From Vreelandella rituensis (GTDB taxonomy: Bacteria; Pseudomonadota; Gammaproteobacteria; Pseudomonadales; Halomonadaceae): a stretch of 36,252 nucleotides of DNA. The stretch is from the NCBI RefSeq assembly GCF_003336665.1, contig NZ_QPIJ01000045.1, forward strand, positions 1-36,252. The letters are read 5' to 3'. The translations under genes and the position numbers were made by a program. Each line of letters begins with the position of its first letter. Position 1 is the first letter of the stretch. Under the pieces are notes generated by a model. That model was given only the letters and a program-made list of their open reading frames with translations, did no database searches and had not been told where the DNA came from. Below, piece after piece: positions 1 through 8,275 of this stretch.

Positions 1-247
1 ACTTGTAGAACCGCTGAGCAAAATAGTGATGGCGAGGTGACGGGTTCTTTTTCGTTGGGTGGATTAACCGCTCGACCGCTGCCGAAAAGCTGGGCGCCTG
101 CTGTAACGTTGCCCAATTATTTAACACCACCACCGATAGCGCACGACAAAAGACACGGTATTCATCCCGCGTATCTTGCATCAACTGTCGTTGTTGCAAC
201 GTGGCTTGCAGTGGCCATTTGTCGGTACGAATCATCTTGCTTGGCAT
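1..247 (-). CDS. TnpB-like transposon protein, N-terminal part (runs off the left edge)
   Basis: An open frame of 82 codons starts with ATG at 247 on the minus strand and leaves the window without a stop. It begins MPSKMIRTDKWPLQ and contains YRVFCRALSVVVLNNW and KKNPSPRHHYFAQRFYK. I recognise these segments as the N-terminal region of a TnpB/OrfB variant (IS200/IS605 family, IS1341-like). The zinc finger and RuvC catalytic residues would lie outside the window. TnpB proteins are RNA-guided nucleases that help the transposon persist. No Shine-Dalgarno is obvious. The family call rests on remembered similarity of these segments only. Confidence 0.6.
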   Translation of the reverse strand, partial: MPSKMIRTDKWPLQATLQQRQLMQDTRDEYRVFCRALSVVVLNNWATLQQAPSFSAAVERLIHPTKKNPSPRHHYFAQRFYK

Positions 248-577
248 AACGACACCATACCCCCAAACCCTGATTTATATCCAGCCATAGCGAGCCATGA
301 TATACATCATGGCCAGCCGCTTAACTAGCGCATCACGCTGCGCGTCGATGCGTAGGATGCGCTTAAATTGCTCAAGGTGTCTCAATCAAGATAGAACGTC
401 GGGGGTCGGAGGACCATCCTGGATCAGCTCATACCAGAGTTGGAAGGATGGCATTCGGGAGGATTAAAGTGGGCAGGCTTAAGGGCGGTGCTGATCTCTT
501 GCTGTTCTGCTTAAAAAAATTCAACGCTGGATTACCTCGTTACGGCTGTTCAGTAGCGTTTGGCTGTGTATGCTGTT
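248..577. other. Region without a convincing intact gene, probable transposon end
   Basis: Apart from the degenerate minus-strand ORF this stretch holds no gene I can support. A perfect 7-bp hairpin (CCATGAT, loop ATAC, ATCATGG) lies at 295-312. It could be a subterminal hairpin of the IS200/IS605-type element at the left edge, but the element's end cannot be placed from one copy. Confidence 0.4.
275..454 (-). pseudogene. Small degenerate ORF upstream of the tnpB fragment, in-frame TGA
   Basis: On the minus strand ATG at 454 opens MPSFQLWYELIQDG, followed by an in-frame TGA at 386-388. The same frame continues for 36 more codons (LRHLEQFKRILRIDAQRD, then KRLAMMYIMARYGWI) to a TAA at 275. The second half looks like real protein: charged, amphipathic, no low complexity. 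It sits 27 bases upstream of the tnpB-like gene on the same strand, so it may be a broken accessory ORF of that transposon. I do not recognise a family. It could also be chance. Confidence 0.25.
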
Positions 578-591
578 AAGGAGGTAATCAT

Positions 592-621
592 ATGTATCGC
601 TTACAACAGGCTATTGAATAG
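592..621 (+). CDS. Nine-codon leader ORF with a perfect Shine-Dalgarno
   Basis: AAGGAGGT at 578-585 is a full-strength Shine-Dalgarno, 6 nt before an ATG that opens MYRLQQAIE and stops at TAG (619-621). The ORF is in the same frame as the coiled-coil gene starting at 673. The second half of the ORF forms one arm of a 27-nt inverted repeat, so its translation would melt that hairpin. This arrangement is typical of a regulatory minigene or an attenuating leader. It could instead be the truncated start of a former gene. Function is unknown. Confidence 0.45.
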   Translation: MYRLQQAIE

Positions 622-629
622 CCTGTTGT
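603..629 (+). promoter_or_regulatory. Inverted repeat overlapping the leader ORF
   Basis: ACAACAGGCTATT, a central G, then AATAGCCTGTTGT form a perfect 27-nt inverted repeat. There is no T-tract after it, so it is not a standard intrinsic terminator. It overlaps codons 5-9 and the stop of the nine-codon ORF and ends 43 nt before the next start codon. As RNA it would be a strong hairpin, as DNA a possible operator. Confidence 0.5.
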
Positions 630-672
630 GAGAATCAGCACTCACTGCTCGGATCAACAAGAGGGAAGGACG

Positions 673-2145
673 ATGTCGGACACAAACACCCCGGATAACA
701 ATCAACCCAAAAACGATCCATCCAAGAACGATTCATCCAAAAAAGCTTCTTCAACTACTTCTTCTTCGACAAAGAGCGAGCCACCCAAGAGCGGCTCCAC
801 AGGTGCCGGCACCGGCTCCACAACGACTGGTTCCACAACGACTGGTTCCACGACTGCTGGTTCCACGACTAGCGGGTCGACAGGCGGTGGCTCCAAGGCC
901 GGCGGTTCCCACGGTGGTGGCTCCACGGGTGGCGGCGGTGGCGGTTCTAAAGGGGGTGGCGGTTCCAATGGTAACAATGCTTCGCCGGGTGCGTCAGGCG
1001 GTTCTTCCGCTCAAGATTTGAGCACAAAAGCCTTGTTTCAGGATAACCGGGTCAGAGGAATTGCCGGGATCGCTGCGATTGCCGTGATCTGGGCGATTTT
1101 GGCGCAATCCACCGCAGGGTCTCGTGGGGATGAGGTCGAGACACTCGAAACACGTGTGGAAACCCTGCAAAGTGAAAACCAGGCATTAACCGAGCAACTT
1201 TCAGAAGTGGAAGCTGCTGAAATGGAGCTGGAAAGCTTGCGTGGCGAAATGGCTGTGCTGCACGAAGAACAGTCTCAGGCCGAAGAGCAATTGGCGCAGG
1301 CCGAAAGCGATGTTGCCAGCACTCAACAGCAGCTGGATGCGTTGACGGCGGAACGCGATGCGCTGCAAGCTGAAGTAGAAGAGCTACGCGCCGAGCAGGA
1401 AGAGGCAGCAGCTGAATTGACGTCACTGCAACAAGAGCTCGAGCAGGTGGAGCAAGCTCGCGATGAAGCCCAGGCGGCTCGCCAACAGGCCGAAGAAGCG
1501 CGTCAAAGTGCTGAAGCAGCCCGGCAAGAAGCGGAGCAAGCTCGCCAACAAGCCGAAGAGGAGCGTCAGCAACTAGTCGAAGAGCGCAATGCAGCTGAAC
1601 AGGCGCTACAAGAGATGCAGTCCGAAATGGACCAGGCTCAGTCGCGCTTGAACGAACTCGAAGAACAGATTCAGGTTCGTGAATCAGAGGTGGAAGTGCT
1701 GTCCAGCCAGCAAACGACCTTGACCAATGAGCGCGATGAACTGCAATCGGAAGTTGAAGAACTCCAGGCGCTGCGCCAGGAAGAGCAAGACAGCATCGAT
1801 CAAGTGCGCTCGGAAATGGAAGATCTCATGCTGGCGATAGATATCGGTCGCGAGGAACTGGCGATGATTGAAGGTCAAGTGGAGGAGCGAGAAAACCAGC
1901 TGGAGCGCCTTGAAACTCAATTACGCGACTGGCGTGAAGAATTGAGCACGCTGGAGACGCGGATGGAGAACACAAACACTGAAACGGATGCTGCTTCCCA
2001 AGGCCAGGCGCAGTCTGAGGCACAAGCTCAGCAGCAAGCTCAAGGCGAGCAACAAGAGGGTCAGCAGGAACAAGAGCAGCAAGCTCAAGGCGAGCAACAA
2101 GAGAATCAACAGGAGCAACAAGCCCAGGAGCAAGAGCAGAACTGA
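673..2145 (+). CDS. Single-pass membrane protein with low-complexity N-terminus and long coiled coil
   Basis: This 490-residue protein has three parts. The first ~115 residues are rich in Ser, Thr and Gly, with GSTTT/GGGS-type repeats. One hydrophobic segment follows (IAGIAAIAVIWAILAQ, about residues 133-148). The rest is a long Glu/Gln/Ala coiled coil with heptads such as QQAEEARQSAEAARQEAEQ, ending in a Gln/Glu-rich repeat tail. The start is set at ATG 673, preceded by GAGGGAAGG; a GTG start at 628 in the same frame would add 15 residues and lies inside an inverted repeat. The layout suggests a disordered N-terminus, an inner-membrane anchor and an extended scaffold. No enzymatic domain is visible and I do not recognise a named family. 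Confidence 0.8.
   Translation: MSDTNTPDNNQPKNDPSKNDSSKKASSTTSSSTKSEPPKSGSTGAGTGSTTTGSTTTGSTTAGSTTSGSTGGGSKAGGSHGGGSTGGGGGGSKGGGGSNGNNASPGASGGSSAQDLSTKALFQDNRVRGIAGIAAIAVIWAILAQSTAGSRGDEVETLETRVETLQSENQALTEQLSEVEAAEMELESLRGEMAVLHEEQSQAEEQLAQAESDVASTQQQLDALTAERDALQAEVEELRAEQEEAAAELTSLQQELEQVEQARDEAQAARQQAEEARQSAEAARQEAEQARQQAEEERQQLVEERNAAEQALQEMQSEMDQAQSRLNELEEQIQVRESEVEVLSSQQTTLTNERDELQSEVEELQALRQEEQDSIDQVRSEMEDLMLAIDIGREELAMIEGQVEERENQLERLETQLRDWREELSTLETRMENTNTETDAASQGQAQSEAQAQQQAQGEQQEGQQEQEQQAQGEQQENQQEQQAQEQEQN
814..873 (+). repeat. 15-bp tandem repeat coding Gly-Ser-Thr-Thr-Thr
   Basis: Four imperfect 15-bp units (GGTTCCACAACGACT type) follow each other inside the coiled-coil gene and encode GSTTT/GSTTA/GSTTS units. 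Copy number could vary by slippage without breaking the frame. Confidence 0.8.
2033..2103 (+). repeat. Duplicated 26-bp segment in the Gln/Glu-rich tail
   Basis: The same 26-bp segment occurs at 2033-2058 and 2078-2103, period 45 bp (15 codons), encoding QQAQGEQQE-type units. It keeps the reading frame, so the tail length can vary. Confidence 0.75.
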
Positions 2146-2181
2146 GCTTTATAATAGCGCTAGATCCTGATTGATCATGGT

Positions 2182-2222
2182 ACGAACGGCAGCTTGCAAC
2201 GGGAGGCTGCCGTTCGTGTTTG
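2182..2222 (+). terminator. Intrinsic terminator after the coiled-coil gene
   Basis: A perfect 12-bp stem (ACGAACGGCAGC / GCTGCCGTTCGT, 12-nt loop) is followed by a weak T-run (GTTTGTG). Immediately downstream, GTTTGTGATATGT is exactly duplicated in tandem (2218-2243). Confidence 0.65.
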
Positions 2223-2318
2223 TGATATGTGTTTGTGATATGTATTTATGAAACCGGTGGCGAGCGTTATCATCGCCGACTCAGGTGAGAGCGTCATCGG
2301 TTAACCAAGGAGAAGCAT

Positions 2319-3122
2319 GTGATTGATGGCGTCAAGCATATCGTGGCCGTGGCATCCGGTAAGGGTGGCGTGGGTAAATCCACCGTGACCGTCAACCTGG
2401 CCTTGGCCTTATCGGCACAAGGCTATCGGGTGGGGGTGCTGGATGCGGATATTTATGGCCCCAGCCAGGCCCAGATGCTGGGCGTGAAAGAAGGCGCCCG
2501 CCCGGAGCCCGCCGGTGAGAAACATTTTCATCCCGTGCAGGCACATGGCATTCAGGCCATGTCGATGGCATTTCTGGTCAACACTCGCGAGCCCATGGTG
2601 TGGCGAGGGCCGATGGTAGTGGGGGCGTTCCAGCAGCTGTTGACCCAGACGTTGTGGGACAATCTGGATTTTCTGTTGATCGACATGCCGCCGGGCACCG
2701 GCGACATCCAGTTGACGTTATCGCAACGCGTGCCGGTGTCGGGCGCGGTTATCGTCACCACTCCCCAGGATATTGCGTTACTCGATGCCCGCAAGGGAAT
2801 TGAAATGTTCCGCAAGGTCAATGTGCCGGTACTCGGCATCGTCGAGAACATGAGTCTTTATCAATGTGAAAAATGCGGCCATCAAGCAGCCATTTTCGGC
2901 ACCGGCGGCGGCGAGCGCATTGCTGCGGAGTACGACACCCAGGTATTAGGGCGTCTTCCATTGGCCTTGTCGATTCGTGAACTGGCAGATGCAGGGCATC
3001 CCAGTGTAGTCTCCGAGCCCGAAAGCGACATCAGCAAGACATTCGGCGAGATCGCCAGGCAAGTGGCGGAACAAGTAGCCGGCCAGTCCCATGACGGCCC
3101 CTCGATTTCTTTCAGTGAGTGA
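2319..3122 (+). CDS. apbC: Iron-sulfur cluster carrier protein ApbC/Mrp
   Basis: P-loop ATPase of the Mrp/NBP35 family that binds and transfers [4Fe-4S] clusters to apoproteins in the cytoplasm. The deviant Walker A motif GKGGVGKST is at residues 14-22, DADIYGPS at 42-49, DMPPGTGD near 122-129, and the cluster-ligand pair is C183-x-x-C186 (CEKC). At 267 residues it lacks the ~100-residue MIP18/DUF59 N-terminal domain of E. coli Mrp, so it is the short form. The start is GTG at 2319 behind AAGGAGA; the ATG two bases upstream is out of frame and stops at once. It is followed 12 nt later by dcd on the same strand, so the two may be co-transcribed. Confidence 0.92.
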   Translation: MIDGVKHIVAVASGKGGVGKSTVTVNLALALSAQGYRVGVLDADIYGPSQAQMLGVKEGARPEPAGEKHFHPVQAHGIQAMSMAFLVNTREPMVWRGPMVVGAFQQLLTQTLWDNLDFLLIDMPPGTGDIQLTLSQRVPVSGAVIVTTPQDIALLDARKGIEMFRKVNVPVLGIVENMSLYQCEKCGHQAAIFGTGGGERIAAEYDTQVLGRLPLALSIRELADAGHPSVVSEPESDISKTFGEIARQVAEQVAGQSHDGPSISFSE

Positions 3123-3134
3123 CAACTTCAACCC

Positions 3135-3701
3135 ATGAGTATCAAGTCAGACAATTGGATACGGCGCATGGCCGAAAGCCAGGCGATGATCGAACCGTTC
3201 GAGTCGGAGCAGGTGCGCTACGTCGATGAGCGGCGCGTGATCTCCTACGGTACGTCCAGCTACGGCTACGATGTGCGCTGTGCCGATGAATTCAAAGTAT
3301 TCACCAATATCTATTCGGCAGTGGTGGACCCCAAGGCGTTCGATGAAAAAAGCTTTGTCGATATCAAGGGCGATGTCTGCATCATTCCGCCTAACTCCTT
3401 CGCGCTGGCCAGAACGGTGGAATATTTCCGTATACCCCGTAGTGTGCTGACTATCTGCCTGGGAAAATCCACTTATGCGCGCTGCGGCATCATCGTCAAC
3501 GTCACGCCGCTCGAGCCGGAGTGGGAAGGGCATGTGACGCTGGAATTTTCCAACACCACGAACTTGCCGGCCAAGATCTACGCGCATGAAGGTGTGGCGC
3601 AGATGCTGTTTCTGGAGTCCGACGAGGTCTGTGAAACCTCTTACAAGGACCGTGGCGGCAAATACATGGGGCAGCGTGGAGTGACCTTGCCGCGTACCTG
3701 A
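3135..3701 (+). CDS. dcd: dCTP deaminase
   Basis: Converts dCTP to dUTP, feeding dTMP synthesis. Its 188 residues match the usual length of the Pseudomonas-type enzyme. Recognisable blocks are [16 protein letters not shown] near the N-terminus, the nucleotide-binding [19 protein letters not shown], and the glutamate-containing [12 protein letters not shown] segment that carries the catalytic region in this trimeric fold. It lies 12 nt after apbC and is followed by a bidirectional terminator shared with the convergent purMN operon. Confidence 0.93.
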   Translation: MSIKSDNWIRRMAESQAMIEPFESEQVRYVDERRVISYGTSSYGYDVRCADEFKVFTNIYSAVVDPKAFDEKSFVDIKGDVCIIPPNSFALARTVEYFRIPRSVLTICLGKSTYARCGIIVNVTPLEPEWEGHVTLEFSNTTNLPAKIYAHEGVAQMLFLESDEVCETSYKDRGGKYMGQRGVTLPRT

Positions 3702-3730
3702 GCGTTTTTCGGCTGCCTGCCTGTAGAAAA

Positions 3731-3768
3731 AATAAAAAGGGCGACTTTGATCAAGTCGCCCTTTGGCA
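3731..3768. terminator. Bidirectional intrinsic terminator between dcd and purN
   Basis: AAAGGGCGACTT (3736-3747), loop TGATC, AAGTCGCCCTTT (3753-3764) is a perfect 12-bp stem. The A-rich stretch before it is a T-tract for transcripts arriving from purN on the minus strand, where it is strongest. Confidence 0.85.
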
Positions 3769-3805
3769 GTAACGCTATTGGTTCATCACGTTTCCTGTCG
3801 GCTCA

Positions 3806-4537
3806 TCAAGTCTCGTCGAGTTCCTCGGCCGCATCCTGGTGAGATAGGCGCATGCCGTGACGGGGAAGCGTTACGCCATCAATGGTGGCGCTGTCTCCGG
3901 CGAACCGCAGGCGTCCTTCCAGAAACCAGTTAACCGCGATGGGAAGAATCAGATGCTCTCGGGCGTGCACCTTTTCCTTGAGGCTTTCTTCGCTTTCTCC
4001 CGCCTCGACATTGACCACCGCCTGTATCGCCACCGGCCCGCCATCCAGTTCTTCGGTCACGAAGTGCACGCTACAGCCATGCTCGGTGATCCCGTCGGCC
4101 AGGGCGCGGGCGTGGGTATTGAGCCCTTGGTAAGCCGGTAGCAAGGAGGGGTGAATGTTGAGCATGCGCCCCTCGTAGCGCTCCACGAAGTGTGGGCTCA
4201 GTATGCGCATGAAACCCGCCAGTACGATCAAATCCGGCTCATGCCGCTCGATGACGGTTATCAAGGCACTGTCGTACGCTTCGCGGCTATCGTATTCGCG
4301 ATGCGGCAGGGCGACGGCATCAATGCCGGCTTCGTGGGCCCGTTTCAGGCCGTAAGCCCCGGCTTCGTTGGAAACCACTGCAACGATCTCACCGCTCAGG
4401 CGGTCGTGAGACTGGGCATCGATCAGCGCTTGCAGGTTGCTGCCATTGCCGGAAATCAGTACCACGACCCGACGCTTTTCGGTGGGGTCGGGCGTGAGAC
4501 CGTTGAGGGTATCGCTGCCAAATTCAGGAATGCTCAT
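3806..4537 (-). CDS. purN: Phosphoribosylglycinamide formyltransferase (GAR transformylase)
   Basis: Third step of purine synthesis: transfers a formyl group from 10-formyl-THF to GAR. Visible motifs are [13 protein letters not shown] near the N-terminus, [12 protein letters not shown] with the catalytic Asn and His, and [12 protein letters not shown] with the catalytic Asp. Length is 243 residues against ~212 in E. coli; the extra length is a short N-terminal lead and a C-terminal extension. Its ATG overlaps the purM stop (ATGA), the classic translational coupling of a purMN operon. Confidence 0.95.
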   Translation of the reverse strand: MSIPEFGSDTLNGLTPDPTEKRRVVVLISGNGSNLQALIDAQSHDRLSGEIVAVVSNEAGAYGLKRAHEAGIDAVALPHREYDSREAYDSALITVIERHEPDLIVLAGFMRILSPHFVERYEGRMLNIHPSLLPAYQGLNTHARALADGITEHGCSVHFVTEELDGGPVAIQAVVNVEAGESEESLKEKVHAREHLILPIAVNWFLEGRLRFAGDSATIDGVTLPRHGMRLSHQDAAEELDET

Positions 4538-5610
4538 GCCGGGAGGTTCTCCAGTACAACGGCCTCGGCTCCTTCTTCGCGGGCCACGATGTTACCGATC
4601 CGGTAAACGCTTTCGCCTTGGGCTTGAAGATGCGCTCGGGCCTGGTCGGCTTTCTCTGCGGGTACCACGATCACCATGCCGATACCGCAGTTGAGCACAC
4701 GATGCATTTCGGTTTCATCGACATTTCCCTGGGTTTTCAGCCAATCGAAAACGGCCGGTCTCTGCCAAGTGGTAATATCGATATGCGCCGCCAGGTTGTC
4801 GGGCAGCACGCGCGGTATATTTTCCAGCAGACCGCCCCCGGTGATATGCGAAAGAGCATGTACCGGAATCTCGCTATCGCGGAGCAAGGAGAGCAATGGT
4901 TTGACGTAGATACGCGTCGGTGCCATCAGGGCGTCGCCCAGTGACCTGCCGTCGAGCTCCATGGCCAGGTCGGCATCACTGATTTCGAGTATCTTGCGAA
5001 TCAGTGAGTAGCCGTTTGAATGAGGCCCGGAAGATGCCATGCCGAGCAGTACATCGCCTGCACCGACCTTGCTGCCATCGAGAATTTCCGATTTTTCCAC
5101 GATGCCGACGCAAAAACCCGCCAGGTCGTAATCGCTGCCTTCATACATGCCGGGCATTTCAGCGGTTTCACCGCCTACCAAGGCGCAGCCGGCCTGTTCA
5201 CAGCCGTTACCGATACCGGTCACGACATCAGCGGCGATATCCACATCGAGCTTTCCCGTGGCATAGTAGTCAAGGAAAAGCAGCGGCTCGGCACCGGCCA
5301 CCACCAGATCATTGACGCACATTGCTACCAGGTCGATACCGATAGTGTCGTGGCGGCCCAGGTTCATTGCCAGACGTAGTTTGGTGCCGACACCGTCGGT
5401 TCCCGATACCAGTACCGGCTCCTTGTAGCCAGTGGGTAGCTGGCACAAGGCACCAAAACCACCGAGTCCGCCCATGACTTCGGGACGAGAAGTGCGCCGG
5501 GCCACGTGTTTGATGCGATCTACCAGCGCATTGCCGGCATCGATATCGACGCCGGCATCCTTGTAACTGAGGGAAGGCTTGGCAGGCTGCGAAGAGGAAG
5601 TCTCGGTCAT
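4534..5610 (-). CDS. purM: Phosphoribosylformylglycinamidine cyclo-ligase (AIR synthetase)
   Basis: Fifth step of purine synthesis: ATP-dependent closure of FGAM to AIR. The start chosen is ATG at 5610 ([20 protein letters not shown]), which gives 358 residues, close to the 345 of E. coli. The frame stays open for ~500 bases further upstream, but that part is antisense to the permease gene and unrelated to PurM. Diagnostic segments include [42 protein letters not shown] and [16 protein letters not shown] lies upstream as a modest ribosome binding site. First gene of a purMN operon with a 4-bp overlap. Confidence 0.95.
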   Translation of the reverse strand: MTETSSSQPAKPSLSYKDAGVDIDAGNALVDRIKHVARRTSRPEVMGGLGGFGALCQLPTGYKEPVLVSGTDGVGTKLRLAMNLGRHDTIGIDLVAMCVNDLVVAGAEPLLFLDYYATGKLDVDIAADVVTGIGNGCEQAGCALVGGETAEMPGMYEGSDYDLAGFCVGIVEKSEILDGSKVGAGDVLLGMASSGPHSNGYSLIRKILEISDADLAMELDGRSLGDALMAPTRIYVKPLLSLLRDSEIPVHALSHITGGGLLENIPRVLPDNLAAHIDITTWQRPAVFDWLKTQGNVDETEMHRVLNCGIGMVIVVPAEKADQARAHLQAQGESVYRIGNIVAREEGAEAVVLENLPA

Positions 5611-5758
5611 GACGTATCCTGTAAAGCAAAAATAACAGTGCTTGTAATGCCGGCCAGTCAAATCTATGCCGGTGAGCTGAGCAATGGCGAGGCAAGATTG
5701 TAGCATCAGGTGGCGCGCCCCGCACCGCTGGTGCCATATCCAGGAAGGAGAGTTACGC

Positions 5759-6835
5759 ATGAGAAATTCGTGGTGGGGAATTATCCTCGTCATTGCACTG
5801 GGTTGGTTGCTGTACCGCCTGGATACTGTGTTGATGCCCTTTATCACCGGCATGATTCTGGCGTATCTGGCCGACCCTCTGGCTAACCGTTTCGAACGTT
5901 GGGGAATGAATCGCCCGATTGCAGTAAGTAGTGTCTTTCTTGTGATGCTGGTTATTCTGTCGCTCAGCTTGTTGATCCTGATTCCGTTGACCGTGCAGCA
6001 GTTAAAAGAAGTGGGTGAGGTGATTCCGGGCGTTTTGTCCTGGGTAGAGCAGGAGTTGGCGCCGCAGGTACGAGAATGGACCGGGTATGACCTGGAAAAT
6101 GAGCTGGCCAATCTGCGGGAAGTTCTGACCGAACACTGGCGCGATGCAGGGGGATATCTGGCTCAAGTACTGGGGCAAGTGGGGCGTTCAGGTGCCGCCT
6201 TTCTCACATGGATAACCTATGTCGCCCTGGTCCCGGTGGTCACATTTTATCTATTGCTCGACTGGAAGCGCTTGAATGCCAGCATCATTGGTTTCATTCC
6301 TCGGCAGTGGGAGCCGGAAGCCGTTCGGCTTTTAAGTCGCTGTGATGAAGTGCTTTCGTCCTTCTTGCGCGGTCAGCTGCTTGTCATGCTGTGCCTTGGA
6401 GGCATTTATTCAATCGGCTTGACGCTGATGGGGCTGAGCTTCGGCCTGCTGATAGGCCTGGTGGCGGGTTTGGCGAGTATCGTGCCGTTCCTGGGGTTTA
6501 TCCTGGGACTCGGTGTGGCACTGATTGTGGCCTTGTTTCAATTCGGCACCTGGTGGGCGGTGTTGGGCGTGGTCGCGGTCTTTTCACTCGGCCAAGTCGC
6601 TGAAAGCGTGGTATTGCAACCCAAGTTGCTGGGCGACAAGATCGGCCTGCATCCGGTGGCGGTCATCTTCGCGGTATTGGCGGGGGGCAGCCTGTTCGGT
6701 TTTACCGGGGTATTGCTGGCGCTGCCCGCAGCGGCGGTTATCATGGTGCTTTTGCGCGAAATCAACGAACGTTATAAACACAGCAGATTGTACGATGCTG
6801 AACAGGATCACCACGACGAAGAGGGAGCGTCATGA
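5759..6835 (+). CDS. AI-2E family transporter (PerM-like permease)
   Basis: Inner-membrane protein of the AI-2E/UPF0118 exporter family, whose members export diverse substrates; the substrate here is not predictable. The 358-residue protein opens with hydrophobic helices ([17 protein letters not shown] and a segment starting [17 protein letters not shown]). A soluble central region (~residues 95-150) follows, then several C-terminal membrane helices with the family-typical pattern around [16 protein letters not shown] and [15 protein letters not shown]. The start at ATG 5759 has AAGGAG 8 nt upstream; the frame is open 25 codons further but without a ribosome site. Its stop overlaps the hda start (ATGA), a pairing I know from other gammaproteobacteria. 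Confidence 0.85.
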   Translation: MRNSWWGIILVIALGWLLYRLDTVLMPFITGMILAYLADPLANRFERWGMNRPIAVSSVFLVMLVILSLSLLILIPLTVQQLKEVGEVIPGVLSWVEQELAPQVREWTGYDLENELANLREVLTEHWRDAGGYLAQVLGQVGRSGAAFLTWITYVALVPVVTFYLLLDWKRLNASIIGFIPRQWEPEAVRLLSRCDEVLSSFLRGQLLVMLCLGGIYSIGLTLMGLSFGLLIGLVAGLASIVPFLGFILGLGVALIVALFQFGTWWAVLGVVAVFSLGQVAESVVLQPKLLGDKIGLHPVAVIFAVLAGGSLFGFTGVLLALPAAAVIMVLLREINERYKHSRLYDAEQDHHDEEGAS

Positions 6836-7533
6836 GCCGAGTACCGGCACAGTTGCCATTGGGAATAGGCTTACGCGATGACGCCACCTTCGAAAATTTC
6901 CTGCCCGCTGAAAATGCTTCACTGGTGGAGCGGTTGATCCACCAATGTGAGCAGGATGGGGAGCCGTATGTGTATTTATGGGGAGCACCGGGAACCGGCC
7001 GCACGCATTTATTGCAAGCGGCCTGTCACGCCGCATCGGACGCCGACAAGCGGGCGCTCTACCTGCCGTTGGCGGAGTTGGGCCATTTCCCGCCGTTGAT
7101 GCTGGAAGATATCGAGCGACTGGATCTGGTCGCGATTGACGACCTTGAGCTTGTCATAGGGCGCAAACGCTGGGAGGAAGCTTTGTTTCATGCTTTCAAT
7201 CGGTTGCGTGATGCAGGCAAGCGCCTGGTGATTGCCGCTCAAGCCTCACCGCGCCAGTTACCGGTAAAATTACCGGACCTCGCTTCAAGGTTGAGCTGGG
7301 GAGTCACTTTTCATGTTCAGCCGCTGGATGATGCCGGACGTCTCGATGCACTCAAGCTACGAGCAAGCCTGCGTGGTATGAAGTTGCCCGATGATGTGGC
7401 GCGGTATATCCTGCATCGAGGACCGCGTGAGCTAGGCGAGCTATGTCGTACTCTGGAAACCCTGGATCAGGCATCTCTGTCAGCGCAGCGCAAACTCACC
7501 ATTCCCTTCGTTAAAAAGGCACTCGATTGGTAG
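6832..7533 (+). CDS. hda: DnaA regulatory inactivator Hda
   Basis: AAA+ DnaA paralogue that, bound to the DNA-loaded beta clamp, stimulates ATP hydrolysis by DnaA and prevents re-initiation. The extreme N-terminus carries a clamp-binding motif (AQLPLGIGL, residues 6-14). Residues 51-60 are GAPGTGRTHL, the Walker A region with the family's Arg in place of Lys, and VAIDDLELV is Walker B. Length is 233 residues, as usual for Hda; there is no DnaA DNA-binding domain. Translationally coupled to the upstream permease by ATGA. Confidence 0.93.
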   Translation: MSRVPAQLPLGIGLRDDATFENFLPAENASLVERLIHQCEQDGEPYVYLWGAPGTGRTHLLQAACHAASDADKRALYLPLAELGHFPPLMLEDIERLDLVAIDDLELVIGRKRWEEALFHAFNRLRDAGKRLVIAAQASPRQLPVKLPDLASRLSWGVTFHVQPLDDAGRLDALKLRASLRGMKLPDDVARYILHRGPRELGELCRTLETLDQASLSAQRKLTIPFVKKALDW

Positions 7534-7548
7534 CGTCCGCCATACACA

Positions 7549-7580
7549 GAAAAACCGCCGAGTTCGGCGGTTTTTCTTGC
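7549..7580 (+). terminator. Intrinsic terminator after hda
   Basis: GAAAAACCGCCG (7549-7560), loop AGTT, CGGCGGTTTTTC (7565-7576): perfect 12-bp stem followed by TTGC. Confidence 0.9.
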
Positions 7581-7629
7581 GCTATACTGAGTTATAACAA
7601 GGTGTTATAACAGCATATTATGAAAGCAC

Positions 7630-8007
7630 TCAGGCGCTTTTGGCTGTAGCCTTGCTGGCGACTTCACGCGCTTGCTTGACGTTGCTTTCTGTCAGCTTCT
7701 GGCTCTGCTGAATGAAATCCTGATGCAAGGAGACCACCTTGTCGGCATCGCCCTTGACGCGTTCGGTGAGTTCCTTGGCGACTTTCTGCTGGTCTTCCAT
7801 ATAGCTGCGCAGGCCTTCAGCGTCTTTGATGCTCAGCAAGTTACGAACCTGTGCCAGGCTGGTATCGGCATAGGCTTTGCCGGCGTCCAGTTGAGCATTG
7901 ACCAACTTCTCGGTGAAGTTAAGGCTCAAAGTAGCGAAGGCGCGTGCCGGTGCCATGAACAGGTTGTCGACTTGCTGGTTCATTTCGTTAGTGTTGAAAG
8001 TATTCAT
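7630..8007 (-). CDS. Phasin family protein
   Basis: Small (125 residues), helical, amphipathic protein of the phasin_2 type, which coats polyhydroxyalkanoate granules. Segments such as MNQQVDNLFMAPARAFATL and SLNFTEKLVNAQLDAGKAY are typical, followed by a C-terminal coiled region ending in an Ala/Lys-rich tail. The start at ATG 8007 has GGAGGG five bases upstream; a TTG in frame at 8019 overlaps that ribosome site and is less likely. No PHA synthase or depolymerase gene is nearby, so the gene is isolated from the PHA locus. Confidence 0.85.
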   Translation of the reverse strand: MNTFNTNEMNQQVDNLFMAPARAFATLSLNFTEKLVNAQLDAGKAYADTSLAQVRNLLSIKDAEGLRSYMEDQQKVAKELTERVKGDADKVVSLHQDFIQQSQKLTESNVKQAREVASKATAKSA

Positions 8008-8088
8008 ATTACCCTCCAAGGGTTGTCAGTGACTGACCAGGAAAGTAACGGTAGAGCTTTCTCTTGTTTCCTGATCTTCTTGCGTTGC

Positions 8089-8117
8089 AGCATAGCAAGC
8101 ATTTTTGTGCAGTGCAA
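8089..8117 (-). promoter_or_regulatory. Sigma-70-type promoter for the phasin gene
   Basis: On the minus strand TTGCAC (8117-8112), a 17-nt spacer and TATGCT (8094-8089), about 80 nt before the phasin start. Good agreement with sigma-70 consensus at optimal spacing. Confidence 0.55.
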
Positions 8118-8275
8118 CATTGAGCGTGAAGCCACTGATAAATAGACCGGACTTGCATCATTTCCCCGCCGCTACCAAGGTAAGATTCATGCAGCCAAGT
8201 TGGGGCACTTTTTAAAGAGCACCCTGATCTGGAAGAATGTATTTTTACCCCACTGGGTTAGGGAGGTAACGTCTA

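Noticed and set aside
702..977. Proline-rich minus-strand ORF
   Set aside because: Complement of Gly/Ser-coding repeats; composition explained entirely by the plus-strand gene.
5611..6111. Upstream extension of the purM frame to 525 codons
   Set aside because: The extra N-terminus has no PurM character and is antisense to the AI-2E-type permease; MTETSS at 5610 matches known PurM starts.
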